From: Gammaproteobacteria bacterium | Lineage (GTDB): Bacteria; Pseudomonadota; Gammaproteobacteria; Steroidobacterales; Steroidobacteraceae | Assembly: GCA_947452065.1 (NCBI GenBank) | Contig: CANGBB010000007.1 | Location: forward strand, 1-64,000 | Direction of reading: 5' to 3' | Length of the DNA: 64,000 bases | In this document: positions 17,528-26,483 of the stretch, piece after piece | How positions within the stretch are numbered: the first letter of the stretch is position 1 | Layout: the number at the start of each line of letters is the position of its first letter | Program-made: the position numbers and the translations under genes | The notes under the pieces: model-generated | Told to the model about the DNA's origin: nothing | Databases searched by the model: none | The model's input: the letters and a program-made list of their open reading frames with translations, nothing else

Positions 17528-18799
17528 ATGACATCGCTCGATCGTCGTCATTTCATCAAGCAGTGCGGTTTGGGTGGTGCTGGTGCGCTGATTACAGCGC
17601 GCTACGCATTTGCAGGCGTGGAGCGCACTGATCGCCGTTTTGTCTGCGTGATCCTGCGCGGTGCGCTGGACGGACTGGCCGCAGTTCCGCCGCATGGGGA
17701 TCCGGATTACGTTCGGCTCCGGCGCGAGTTGGCCATTGCCGCGCCCGGACAAACCGATGGCGCGCTGCCGCTGGATCGGACCTTTGGTCTGCATCCGGCG
17801 CTGGGGTTCATGCACGAGAGTTACCTCGCCAAGGAACTGCTGGTGTTGCATGCGGTGGCATCACCGTATCGCGAACGCTCGCATTTCGATGGGCAGGATG
17901 TGCTGGAAAACGGCACGACGGTGGCGCACAGCTCGCAGACAGGCTGGCTCAATCGCGCGCTTGGAGTGCTGCCGAAGTCGACCACGCATGGGCGCGAGGC
18001 CGGTGTTGCACTGGGTCAGAATGTGCCACTGGTGATGCGTGGACCGGCGGCCGTGGCTTCGTGGGCGCCATCGACGCTGCCAAATCTCAGCGATGACACC
18101 ATGCAGCGGATTGCGGATCGCTATGCCTCCGATCCGTTCTTGGGTGCGCGTCTCGCTGATGCGCTGGCCACCGATGCGATTGCGACCGAAGCGCAGGGCG
18201 ACGAGGACATGGGCGACATGGGCGACATGAAAAAGCGCCCCGCATCCGCCTCGGTCAAGTCCAACCCTGCGCCGCGAACCAATGCTGCGTATGTCGAAAC
18301 CGTACGTACTGCAGCGGGGTTTCTCAAGCGCGACGATGGCCCGGCGGTGGCGGTGTTTGATACCAGCGGCTGGGACACGCACGCCAACGAGGGCGGCGGA
18401 CAGGGACAGCTGGCGACGCGTCTGGGCGCGCTCGATGGTGCTTTGCGCATTCTGCGTGAACAGTTGGGAACCACATGGCAACAAACAGCCGTGCTGGTCG
18501 TGACGGAGTTCGGCCGCACTGCGGCCACCAATGGTACCCGCGGCACGGATCATGGCACGGGCGCAGCGGCATTCCTGCTGGGTGGGGCCGTGGCGGGCGG
18601 ACGTGTGGTGGCCGATTGGCCGGGGCTGTCAGCGGCCTCGCTTCATGAGGGCCGAGACCTGCGCCCGACCACGGATCTTCGCTCGGTGATGAAGGGTGTG
18701 CTCGCGGATCATCTGGGGATCGCGTCCGGCGCGCTCGACAGCGAAGTCTTCCCGCAGAGCGGCTCGGTCAAGGCATTGCGAGGATTGATTCGGGCCTAA
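17528..18799 (+). CDS. DUF1501 family protein with Tat-like signal
   Basis: DRRHFIKQCGLGGAGALI twin-arginine leader; LILRGALDGLAAVPPHGDPDY; FGRTAATNGTRGTDHGTG motif. Confidence 0.88.
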   Translation: MTSLDRRHFIKQCGLGGAGALITARYAFAGVERTDRRFVCVILRGALDGLAAVPPHGDPDYVRLRRELAIAAPGQTDGALPLDRTFGLHPALGFMHESYLAKELLVLHAVASPYRERSHFDGQDVLENGTTVAHSSQTGWLNRALGVLPKSTTHGREAGVALGQNVPLVMRGPAAVASWAPSTLPNLSDDTMQRIADRYASDPFLGARLADALATDAIATEAQGDEDMGDMGDMKKRPASASVKSNPAPRTNAAYVETVRTAAGFLKRDDGPAVAVFDTSGWDTHANEGGGQGQLATRLGALDGALRILREQLGTTWQQTAVLVVTEFGRTAATNGTRGTDHGTGAAAFLLGGAVAGGRVVADWPGLSAASLHEGRDLRPTTDLRSVMKGVLADHLGIASGALDSEVFPQSGSVKALRGLIRA

Positions 18800-18844
18800 G
18801 CGCGCGGACTGCCCGTCGGTCTGCGACGAGGCTATGCTGCGCGT

Positions 18845-19879
18845 ATGGAGTCCTTTCTCAACCCGCTGCTGCCCCTGTTTGCACGCGAGCAACAGGCCGG
18901 GCGCGATGTGGCGCTGGCCATCAATCTGCATACCGCAGGCTCTACGTACAGCAAGCCCGGCGCTCTGCTGCTGATCGCAGCCGACGGTGAGTATGCGGGG
19001 CTGCTGTCCGGTGGATGTCTCGAAGGTGATCTGCGCCAGCGTGCCACGAGTGTGATCGATACCGGTGAGCCGTGTCGCATCGGCTATGACATGCGCGGGC
19101 CCGATGATCTGTTGTGGGGACTGGGCGCAGGCTGCGAAGGCGCCATGGATATTTTCATGCTGCGGGTCGGTCGCGCCAATGACTGGCAGCCGCTGCGTCG
19201 GCTGGCTGAGGCGCAGCGTACGGGTGTGCGTGCGGCGGTGGGTATCGTTGTCACCGCGCAGGCGGGTGCGGCGCATCAATCAGGTGATGTGGTGCCGCTC
19301 GACGCTGCTGCGTTTGGGCCGGATCATGCGGGCTGGTTGCCGGAGCAGGCTGGCCAACAGATTTTCGCACTCTCGCCTTCATTGCCGCCGCGCCTGCTGC
19401 TGCTGGGAGCCGGGCCCGATGCGGTGCCAGTGGTGCAGTTCGCACGGCAGCTCGGCTGGGATGTGACGCTGTATGACCATCGTCCGGCGTATGCGGCCAG
19501 TAGCCGTTTCCCCGATGCCGCACACGTCATTCAGGATCGTCCCGAGCGTTTACGACTGGCGCTGCAGGCGCATGGGTTGCAGGTTGATGACTATGCAGCG
19601 GTGGTGGTCATGAGCCATCACTTGGAGTCTGATGCAGCCTATCTGCGCGCGTTGGCGGAGACGCGCGTTCCGTATGTTGGACTGCTGGGTCCAGCGCCGC
19701 GCCGTGAACGATTGCGCTCGATGCTGGGTGCGACAGCTACGCTGTTGGATGCGCGTCTGCGCTCGCCTGTTGGGCTGGATCTGGGCGGCCGGAGCGCTGC
19801 GGCGATTGCGTTGTCGATCGTCGCGGAGATCCAGGCGTTCCTGCATCAGCGACAGGGCGGGCATTTTCTTGGCAGCTGA
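18845..19879 (+). CDS. XdhC/CoxI family protein
   Basis: VALAINLHTAGSTYSKPGALLLIAADGEYAGLLSGGCLEGDL; C-terminal Rossmann-like LLLLGAGPDAVPVVQFARQLGWDVTLYDHRP. Confidence 0.88.
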   Translation: MESFLNPLLPLFAREQQAGRDVALAINLHTAGSTYSKPGALLLIAADGEYAGLLSGGCLEGDLRQRATSVIDTGEPCRIGYDMRGPDDLLWGLGAGCEGAMDIFMLRVGRANDWQPLRRLAEAQRTGVRAAVGIVVTAQAGAAHQSGDVVPLDAAAFGPDHAGWLPEQAGQQIFALSPSLPPRLLLLGAGPDAVPVVQFARQLGWDVTLYDHRPAYAASSRFPDAAHVIQDRPERLRLALQAHGLQVDDYAAVVVMSHHLESDAAYLRALAETRVPYVGLLGPAPRRERLRSMLGATATLLDARLRSPVGLDLGGRSAAAIALSIVAEIQAFLHQRQGGHFLGS

Positions 19880-20444
19880 TGTGCTGCATGTGGTGCTGCT
19901 TGCCGCCGGCGCAGCGACGCGCTTTGGTAGTGCGAAGCAGGCAGCGCTTTATCACGGGCAGCCGTTGCTGCAACGGATGCTCGAGCGTGCCCATGCAGTA
20001 GCGGGCAGCGCAGTGAGTGTGGTGTTGGGTGCGCACGCGGCGGCGCTGTTACCGCTGATATCGCCCAATGACACATCAGTGCTGATCAATCACAACTGGC
20101 AGGAAGGTATCGCGAGTTCGATACGATTGGGCATCGAGAGACTTCCGTTGGGATGCGACGGTGTGCTGCTTCTGCTCGCCGATCAGGTGCAGGTCAGCAC
20201 GGAAGACCTGGCGCAACTAGCGGCGGTCTGGCGACAGCGCCCGCAGTTCGCAGTGGCTGCTGAATATGCGGGACGGATCGGTGCGCCGGCCATTTTTCCG
20301 CGCGCTGCATTCGCCGAGCTGTTGCAACTTCGCGGTGATCGTGGTGCGCAGAGCTGGTTGCGTGCCCATGCCGAGCGTGTGCTCGCCGTGCCCATGCCGA
20401 GCGCCGCGGTGGATATTGACACGCCGTCGGATCTGGAGCGGTGA
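19869..20444 (+). CDS. MobA/MocA-like nucleotidyltransferase
   Basis: HVVLLAAGAATRFGSAKQAALYHGQPLL NTP-transferase motif. Likely TTG 19869 or GTG 19881 start, overlapping the xdhC-like 3' end. Confidence 0.8.
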   Translation: MAADVLHVVLLAAGAATRFGSAKQAALYHGQPLLQRMLERAHAVAGSAVSVVLGAHAAALLPLISPNDTSVLINHNWQEGIASSIRLGIERLPLGCDGVLLLLADQVQVSTEDLAQLAAVWRQRPQFAVAAEYAGRIGAPAIFPRAAFAELLQLRGDRGAQSWLRAHAERVLAVPMPSAAVDIDTPSDLER

Positions 20445-20445
20445 C

Positions 20446-20619
20446 TCAGTGTTGCGAGCAGCTTGAGGGTGCAGCCGGTGTTGTCTCGGCGCAGGGTGCG
20501 CTGGGGACGGGAGATTTCTGCGGCGTGGGGAGGTAGAGATCACCGCGCTGACCGCAGGCCGCCAGCAGCAGCGTTGCGGCCAGTGCAGTCGTCAGCAGGA
20601 TGCGGTGTGCCTCAGTCAT
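20446..20619 (-). CDS. Small lipoprotein, LptM/YifL-like
   Basis: Lipobox LLLAACGQRGDLYLP; ATG at 20619 immediately after the upstream ORF. Confidence 0.75.
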   Translation of the reverse strand: MTEAHRILLTTALAATLLLAACGQRGDLYLPTPQKSPVPSAPCAETTPAAPSSCSQH

Positions 20620-20621
20620 TG

Positions 20622-21050
20622 TCACAGGGCTGCAGTGTCTAGCAGCACGGGTGCGCTGTCGCGCAGTGCCAGCCACCCTCGAATGACGCGATAAGCCACC
20701 CAGACGGCGACGGCGAGAAAGCCGAGAATCCAAGTCAGGATGCCGACACCAAACAACAGGATCAGCGGTGCTGAGATGATTGAGGTGACCACACACCACA
20801 GCAACGCGAACCAGAACGTACGGATCTGCCAACTAAAGTGCGATTCCAGCCAGGTGCCACGGACTTCGCTGCGACGCGCGTAGTTCATGACCACGGCCGC
20901 CAGTGATGGCCAACCGAACAGGAACATGCCTACCACGGTGGCCGTGCCGGCCGCACCAATCACGACAGCCAGTGCATGCAGGCCGTAGATCCAGTGCGTG
21001 TACTGCACCAGCTGCGGACCGGGTGTGCCTGTGTCGGGATCCGTGCTCAA
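20622..21050 (-). CDS. DUF4870-like small membrane protein
   Basis: YTHWIYGLHALAV...VMNYARRSEVRGTWLESHFSWQIRTFW...VWVAYRVIRGWLAL; 4-bp overlap with argH. Confidence 0.7.
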   Translation of the reverse strand: MSTDPDTGTPGPQLVQYTHWIYGLHALAVVIGAAGTATVVGMFLFGWPSLAAVVMNYARRSEVRGTWLESHFSWQIRTFWFALLWCVVTSIISAPLILLFGVGILTWILGFLAVAVWVAYRVIRGWLALRDSAPVLLDTAAL

Positions 21051-22243
21051 GAGCCTTCCTTGTTGTTGTAGCGCGCGCCGATTCGCTGATAAGCCTCGCG
21101 GAAGGGGATACCTTCCTTCAATACCAGTGCATAGGCCTCGGCGGCCGCATTCAATGAGGGATCAAGGCGGATGCGATCGGGGCGGAATCGCAACGCGGCG
21201 ATACCGATGGCCATGATGTCCAGCGTCTGCAGCGCTAGGTCGATGCCGCGGAACAACGGGAACTTCATCAATTGCAGGTCGCGCTGATAGCCCGAAGGCA
21301 ACTTGGCGAAGATGGCCAGAGCTTCGAGCAGGCAGGACTGTGCGCTGGCCGAGCGGCCACGGACCAGCTCAAACACATCCGGATTACGCTTCTGCGGCAT
21401 GATGGAAGAGCCGGTGGTGAAGCTGTCGGGTAGTGCAACGAACGCGAATTCCTGCGTATAGAACAACAACAGATCAGCCGCTAAGCGACCGAGGTCCTGC
21501 ATCAGCAGCGTGACCTCGAACAGCAATTGCGCTTCGGCCTTGCCGCGTGACAACTGCACGGCCGTGACCGGCTCATGCGTCTGCTCGAAGCCGAGGGCAC
21601 GGGTGGTGGCATCACGATCCAGCGGCAGTCCCTGCGCACCGTATCCGGCAGCTGAACCCAGCGGATTCTTCTGCACTCGGCGCAGCACGTTCTGCATGCC
21701 CTGCGCATCGTCGCGGATTTCGGTGGCATAGCCGCCGGCCCACAGTGCCACGGAACTGGGCATGGCCTGCTGCATGTGCGTGTAGCCGGGCAGGGCGGTC
21801 TGACCTTCGCGCGCTGATAGCGCCTCGAGCGCGGCGGCGACGCGCTGCGCGCCGCTATCGAGTTCAGCAATGGCCTCGCGCAGGTAGAGGCGCAGTGCAG
21901 TCAGCACCTGATCGTTGCGTGAACGTCCGAGATGGATACGGCCGCCGACGGCCCCGAGCTTGGCCGTGAGGCGCTGCTCGAGCGCGGTCTGACCGTCTTC
22001 ATCGGCAAGCGTGATCTTCCATTCACCGCGTGCGTGCTCGGCGCCGATTTCTTCCAGCGCGGTGCACAGGGCGGCGCAATCAGCCGCACTTAGCAGTTTC
22101 TGGTCGCGCAGCATCTGGGCGTGGGCGATCGAGGCGCGCACGTCGTGACGCACCAGCCTTTCATCGAGGCTGTAATCCTCACCGGCCGTGTACTCGAGCA
22201 CCTTCTGATCGAGCGGCGCACCCTTGTCCCAGAGTCTGCTCAT
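21047..22243 (-). CDS. argH: Argininosuccinate lyase
   Basis: GRSRNDQVLTALRLYLRE; TTGSSIMPQKRNPDVFELVRG signature. Confidence 0.95.
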   Translation of the reverse strand: MSRLWDKGAPLDQKVLEYTAGEDYSLDERLVRHDVRASIAHAQMLRDQKLLSAADCAALCTALEEIGAEHARGEWKITLADEDGQTALEQRLTAKLGAVGGRIHLGRSRNDQVLTALRLYLREAIAELDSGAQRVAAALEALSAREGQTALPGYTHMQQAMPSSVALWAGGYATEIRDDAQGMQNVLRRVQKNPLGSAAGYGAQGLPLDRDATTRALGFEQTHEPVTAVQLSRGKAEAQLLFEVTLLMQDLGRLAADLLLFYTQEFAFVALPDSFTTGSSIMPQKRNPDVFELVRGRSASAQSCLLEALAIFAKLPSGYQRDLQLMKFPLFRGIDLALQTLDIMAIGIAALRFRPDRIRLDPSLNAAAEAYALVLKEGIPFREAYQRIGARYNNKEGS

Positions 22244-22249
22244 GGGTGC

Positions 22250-23185
22250 TCAGCCGGCCTGCTGTTCAGCAGCTGTAAGAGCCTTCACATCCGCAACCAC
22301 CAGCGTGCCGGTGCCTTCGTTGGTGAAGACCTCAGTGAGGATGCTGTCCGGCGCGCTGTAGCTGATGACATGCACGCGACGCACGCCACCGCGGATCGCA
22401 TCTTCGATGGCCTTGGCCTTCGGCAGCATGCCGTCGATGATTTTGCCGTCGTCGCGCATGCGCTTGAGTCCGGCGAGGTCGGTGAAGGAGACGATGGAGC
22501 TCGGATCGGCGACGTTATCGAGGATGCCAGGCGCACCGGTGCACAGGATCAGCTTTTCCGCCTGCAGCGCGGCACCGATGGCCGCGGCCACGGTGTCAGC
22601 ATTGATGTTAAGCAGCTGCCCGCGCTCGTCCGAGGAAAGTGGGCTGATGACCGGCATCAAGCCGTTGTCCAGATGCTTGCGGATGACGCTGGTATCGATG
22701 CTGTCGATATCACCCACGAAACCATAGTCGACGGTTTCCGTATCGGTGGGCTTGAGCTTCACTGGCGGACGCTTGTGCGCGCGTACCAGACCGGCATCGA
22801 CACCCGAGATGCCGACCGCGTCGATGTTCAGTTCGCGGCAGATCGCCAGGATGCGGGTGTTGATCAAGCCGTTGAGTACCATCGAGGTCGCATCGAGCGA
22901 CTTCTCGTCGGTGACGCGACGGCCCTGCACCATGCGTGTGGGCACGCCCAGCGCTTCGGTCACTTCAGTGAGCTGCGGGCCACCGCCATGCACCATCACG
23001 ACGCGCACGCCGAGGTAGTGAAGGATGGCGATCTGCTCGATCAGCGCGCGCGTCATGGCGTGGTCGCCGAATACGGCGCCACCCGCCTTGATGACGAAAA
23101 TCTTGCCCTTGAAGAGGCGGATGTAAGGCGCGGCAGCGCGCAATGCGCTGATCATGGCGGCCTGGTCGGAGCGATGCGAAATCAT
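22250..23185 (-). CDS. argB: N-acylglutamate (acetyl- or succinyl-) kinase
   Basis: KIFVIKAGGAVFGD; VMVHGGGPQLTE; NINADTVAAAIGAAL; no GNAT domain. Start at ATG 23185. Confidence 0.92.
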   Translation of the reverse strand: MISHRSDQAAMISALRAAAPYIRLFKGKIFVIKAGGAVFGDHAMTRALIEQIAILHYLGVRVVMVHGGGPQLTEVTEALGVPTRMVQGRRVTDEKSLDATSMVLNGLINTRILAICRELNIDAVGISGVDAGLVRAHKRPPVKLKPTDTETVDYGFVGDIDSIDTSVIRKHLDNGLMPVISPLSSDERGQLLNINADTVAAAIGAALQAEKLILCTGAPGILDNVADPSSIVSFTDLAGLKRMRDDGKIIDGMLPKAKAIEDAIRGGVRRVHVISYSAPDSILTEVFTNEGTGTLVVADVKALTAAEQQAG

Positions 23186-23190
23186 GCGGG

Positions 23191-24189
23191 TCAGTCCTTC
23201 AGCAAGCGGTAGAGAATAGCCATCTGTACAGTGAGGCGGTTGTAGGCCTGACGCAGCACGACGCTGCGCGGGCCGTCGAGGACTTCGTCGGCGACTGCGA
23301 CATTGCGGCGCACCGGCAGGCAATGCATCAGCCGGCAGTCCTCCGCAGTCTTCGCAAACCAGCTGTTGTCCACGCACCAGTTCTTGTGGCGCCGGCGCAA
23401 GGTGGCGTCGGCGGTTTCATCGCCGTAGTGAGTGGTGCAGCCCCACTCCTTGGCGTAGATGACCTGTGCGCCTTCGAGCGCTTCGGCCGGCTCGCTGGTC
23501 TCGGTGACCGAACCGCCGGAGGCCGCGGCCGCAGTACGTGCGCGCTCCATGATGGCGGGTGGCAGTGCATAGCCTTCAGGGCGCAGGATGGTCACGTCCA
23601 TGCCGCGCATTGCGGCCATGTGCGCTGCTGCAGACGGCACGGCCAGTGGCAGTGCCCGCGGGTGATAGACCCAGCTGAGCACGAACTTGGAGCGCTTCGG
23701 TACCTGCAGGTCGTCCAGCGTTTTCCAGTCAGCCAGCGCTTGGCAGGGATGATTGACCGCTGATTCGAGATTGATCAGTGGATTCTCGACCAGATTCGCC
23801 ATGTCGAGGAATTTCGATTCCGACACATCACTGGCCAGGTCTTTGCCATCGGCGAATGCGCGGATACCCAGCACATCGCAGTACGAGGCGAGTACCTGAA
23901 TGCCTTCGCGGATGTGTTCGGCGGCATTGCCGTCCATCACGGCGTTGAGACGAGTCTCCAGCTGCCAAGTGCCCTGGCCGGGCGTGATGACGAATGAGGT
24001 GCCGCCAAGCCGAGCCATGCCTGACTGCATCGATGCCAGCGTGCGCAGCGACGGATTCATGAACAGCAGCCCGAGCACCTTGCCCGCCAGCGCCTGTGGC
24101 TCCGGGTGGCTCTCCAGTCTTGCGGCCAGCTTCAGCAGATCAGAAATCTGCTCGCTGCTGAAGTCCGCCAGGTCTATGAAACGTTTCAC
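23191..24189 (-). CDS. argF': N-acylornithine carbamoyltransferase (AOTCase/SOTCase type)
   Basis: FMNPSLRTLASMQSG; WQLETRLNAVMDGNAAEHIREG; NHPCQALAD; MHCLPVRRNVAVADEV. Matches the acetyl/succinylornithine transcarbamylase group rather than ordinary OTC. Confidence 0.85.
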   Translation of the reverse strand: MKRFIDLADFSSEQISDLLKLAARLESHPEPQALAGKVLGLLFMNPSLRTLASMQSGMARLGGTSFVITPGQGTWQLETRLNAVMDGNAAEHIREGIQVLASYCDVLGIRAFADGKDLASDVSESKFLDMANLVENPLINLESAVNHPCQALADWKTLDDLQVPKRSKFVLSWVYHPRALPLAVPSAAAHMAAMRGMDVTILRPEGYALPPAIMERARTAAAASGGSVTETSEPAEALEGAQVIYAKEWGCTTHYGDETADATLRRRHKNWCVDNSWFAKTAEDCRLMHCLPVRRNVAVADEVLDGPRSVVLRQAYNRLTVQMAILYRLLKD

Positions 24190-24209
24190 GCAAACCCCCG
24201 ATGTTTGGA

Positions 24210-25388
24210 TCAGCCGCCGATATCCAGCAGCGCATCGCGCAGCAGATCGACATGCGATTCCTCAAGGATGAAAGGCGGCAGCAGCCGGATGACGGCCGGA
24301 TCGCCGCTGGTGCCGGTCAGGATGTTCCGCTCAAGCAGTGCCTTATGGATCTCCTTCGCGGGCCGCTTCATGATCAGGCCAGCCAGAAAGCCGGCGCCCT
24401 GATAGCCCTTCACCGGACCCACCTGGCACGTCTGCCGAATGTATTCGCCGACACGCTGCACGCGTTCGAGCAGGTGTTCGCTTTCGATGGCATCGATCAC
24501 CGCTTCGATGGCCGCACAGGCCATGGGTCCGCCGCCGAAGGTGGTCCCCAGCGCATCGAGCTTCACGGCCTGCGCAATGCGCGGGCTCATCAGCAGTGCG
24601 GAGCAGGGGAAGCCATTGCCCAGCGCCTTGGCCGTCGTGACCATGTCTGGCTGCACGCCATACAGTCCCGCCGAGAACGCGGCGCCTGTGCGACCCATGC
24701 CACATTGCACCTCGTCACAGATCATGACCGCACCGGTTTCATTGCAGCGACGACGCAGGGCAGCCATATAGTCGGCGCCCAAGTCGAAGGCGCCGCCCAC
24801 GCCCTGCACCGGCTCGACGATCACAGCAGCAGTTTTTTCCGTGATCTGCGCCAACGCAGCCACGTCGCGTCGCGGGATGAACCGCACGTCGAAGGGGGTG
24901 CGCGGCAAGCCGTACCACTTGGCGGCTGCGCCCCAGGTGACGGCAGCGGCCGCCGCAGTACGGCCATGGAAGGAGTGCTCCAGCGCCACGACTTCGGTGC
25001 GATCGGGGTTGACGCGGAACGCCATCTTCAAGGCATTCTCATTGGCCTCGGCACCGGAGTTCACGAAGAACACGCTGTTGAGATCCAGGCCGGAGAAGCG
25101 AATCAGTCGCTGCGCTGCGCGGGTGCGCACATCCAGCGGCACCGCGTTGCTTTGGAAATTCAGAGTTCGCGCCTGTTCGGCGAGCACCCGCGTGAAAGCA
25201 GGGTGGCCATAACCCAACGCCGCGACTGCGTGTCCGCCGTAGAGGTCGAGAATGCGGCGACCATCACGCGTGTTCAGCCACACGCCTTCGCCCGAGACGA
25301 TATCGAGCGGATATTGCGCAAAGACCGGGGCGAGAAAATCCGCCGATACCGGAGTGGCTGCGGAGTGGGCTGTGACACTTGCGTTCAT
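24210..25388 (-). CDS. argD: Acetylornithine/succinylornithine aminotransferase
   Basis: VFFVNSGAEANENALKMA; VQGVGGAFDLGADY; ICDEVQCGMGRTGAAF; class III PLP aminotransferase. Start at ATG 25388. Confidence 0.93.
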   Translation of the reverse strand: MNASVTAHSAATPVSADFLAPVFAQYPLDIVSGEGVWLNTRDGRRILDLYGGHAVAALGYGHPAFTRVLAEQARTLNFQSNAVPLDVRTRAAQRLIRFSGLDLNSVFFVNSGAEANENALKMAFRVNPDRTEVVALEHSFHGRTAAAAAVTWGAAAKWYGLPRTPFDVRFIPRRDVAALAQITEKTAAVIVEPVQGVGGAFDLGADYMAALRRRCNETGAVMICDEVQCGMGRTGAAFSAGLYGVQPDMVTTAKALGNGFPCSALLMSPRIAQAVKLDALGTTFGGGPMACAAIEAVIDAIESEHLLERVQRVGEYIRQTCQVGPVKGYQGAGFLAGLIMKRPAKEIHKALLERNILTGTSGDPAVIRLLPPFILEESHVDLLRDALLDIGG

Positions 25389-25411
25389 GGCGATGATTTC
25401 CTGTTGCGTGC

Positions 25412-26482
25412 TCAGGTCCAGCCGGGGGCCGGGGCGGTGAGGCCCGCGGATTCCGGTAGTCCGAGCAGACGATTCATCCATTGCACAGCGCCGCCTGCAG
25501 CGCCCTTGTCGAGATTATCGGCGACGCTCATGACTGCAACGGTGCGGCCATCACTCGCAGCCGAGAGATGCGCGTAGTTGCTGGCGACGATGTCCTTGAT
25601 GCGCGGTGCCGAGTCCAGTACGCGCACGAACGGTGAGTGGGCGTAGAAGTCGGCCAGCTGGGCGATGATGGTTTTGCTGTCGACGGGCTTCTTCAATACG
25701 GCTTGCACGGTGGCATGAATGCCGCGCGCGAAGGGGCCGGAGTGCGGCACCAGCGCCAGTTGTGCAGCCACGCCGCTGGCGGCCTGTGCGCAGGCCAGAA
25801 TTTCCGGACCGTGCCGATGGCCGAGCGCGTTGTAGGAATACAGATCGCTATGACGCGTCGGATGGTGAGTGCCGTCGGCGGGCTTGCGGCCCGAGCCGGT
25901 GCTGCCAGTGACCGCCGACACGAATAGATTTGGCTCGACCAGGCCGAGCTTCAGCAGCGGCACGATAGCCAGCAGAATAGTGGTGGCGAAGCAGCCCGGA
26001 TGCGCGACATGTGGCGTGTTCAGCTGCGCCAGATGCTCGGGTACTGCACAGGTGAACTGTGCGATGCGTGCCGGGGCGCCATGCGGATGCTTGTAAACTG
26101 CTTCGTACGCAGCGGCTGAGGAATAGCGGAAGTCGGCTGAGATATCGACGACGCGCGGCGAGTTGCCAGCGGCTTCAGCGACCTTGAGCAGTGAGTCGAT
26201 CAGCGCCGCCGACACGCCATGCGGCGCGGCGGAGAGAATCGCCGGGGACTTCTCGGTGCGCAGCAGTGCTTCAATTTCAGCTTGAGACTTGAACGTGGTG
26301 TTGCCCAGCACGCCGGCGAGATGGGGAAATGCCTTCCCGACTGATTCGCCCGGCTGGCTGTCCGACATCACGGCGGCGAGCCGCAGATCCGGATGCCCGG
26401 CGATCAGCCGCAGCAGTTCACCGGCAACATAGCCCGTGCCGCCGAGGACGATCGTCGGGATGCCCTTTGAGCCGTGGATCAT
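25412..26482 (-). CDS. argC: N-acylglutamyl-phosphate reductase
   Basis: VLGGTGYVAGELLRLI; HPGCFATTILL active-site Cys; VTGSTGSGRKP. Start at ATG 26482. Confidence 0.93.
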   Translation of the reverse strand: MIHGSKGIPTIVLGGTGYVAGELLRLIAGHPDLRLAAVMSDSQPGESVGKAFPHLAGVLGNTTFKSQAEIEALLRTEKSPAILSAAPHGVSAALIDSLLKVAEAAGNSPRVVDISADFRYSSAAAYEAVYKHPHGAPARIAQFTCAVPEHLAQLNTPHVAHPGCFATTILLAIVPLLKLGLVEPNLFVSAVTGSTGSGRKPADGTHHPTRHSDLYSYNALGHRHGPEILACAQAASGVAAQLALVPHSGPFARGIHATVQAVLKKPVDSKTIIAQLADFYAHSPFVRVLDSAPRIKDIVASNYAHLSAASDGRTVAVMSVADNLDKGAAGGAVQWMNRLLGLPESAGLTAPAPGWT

Positions 26483-26483
26483 G

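Noticed and set aside
18206-18229. gacatgggc tandem repeat (DMGDMGDM) in the DUF1501 gene
   Set aside because: Very short, in a likely surface loop; not strong enough to call as a functional element.
22121-23212. 363-aa plus-strand ORF opposite argB/argH
   Set aside because: Antisense mirror of conserved arg genes.
24201-25577. 458-aa plus-strand ORF antisense to argD
   Set aside because: Mirror ORF typical of high-GC DNA; the opposite strand encodes a clear ArgD. His/Arg-rich, no domain logic.
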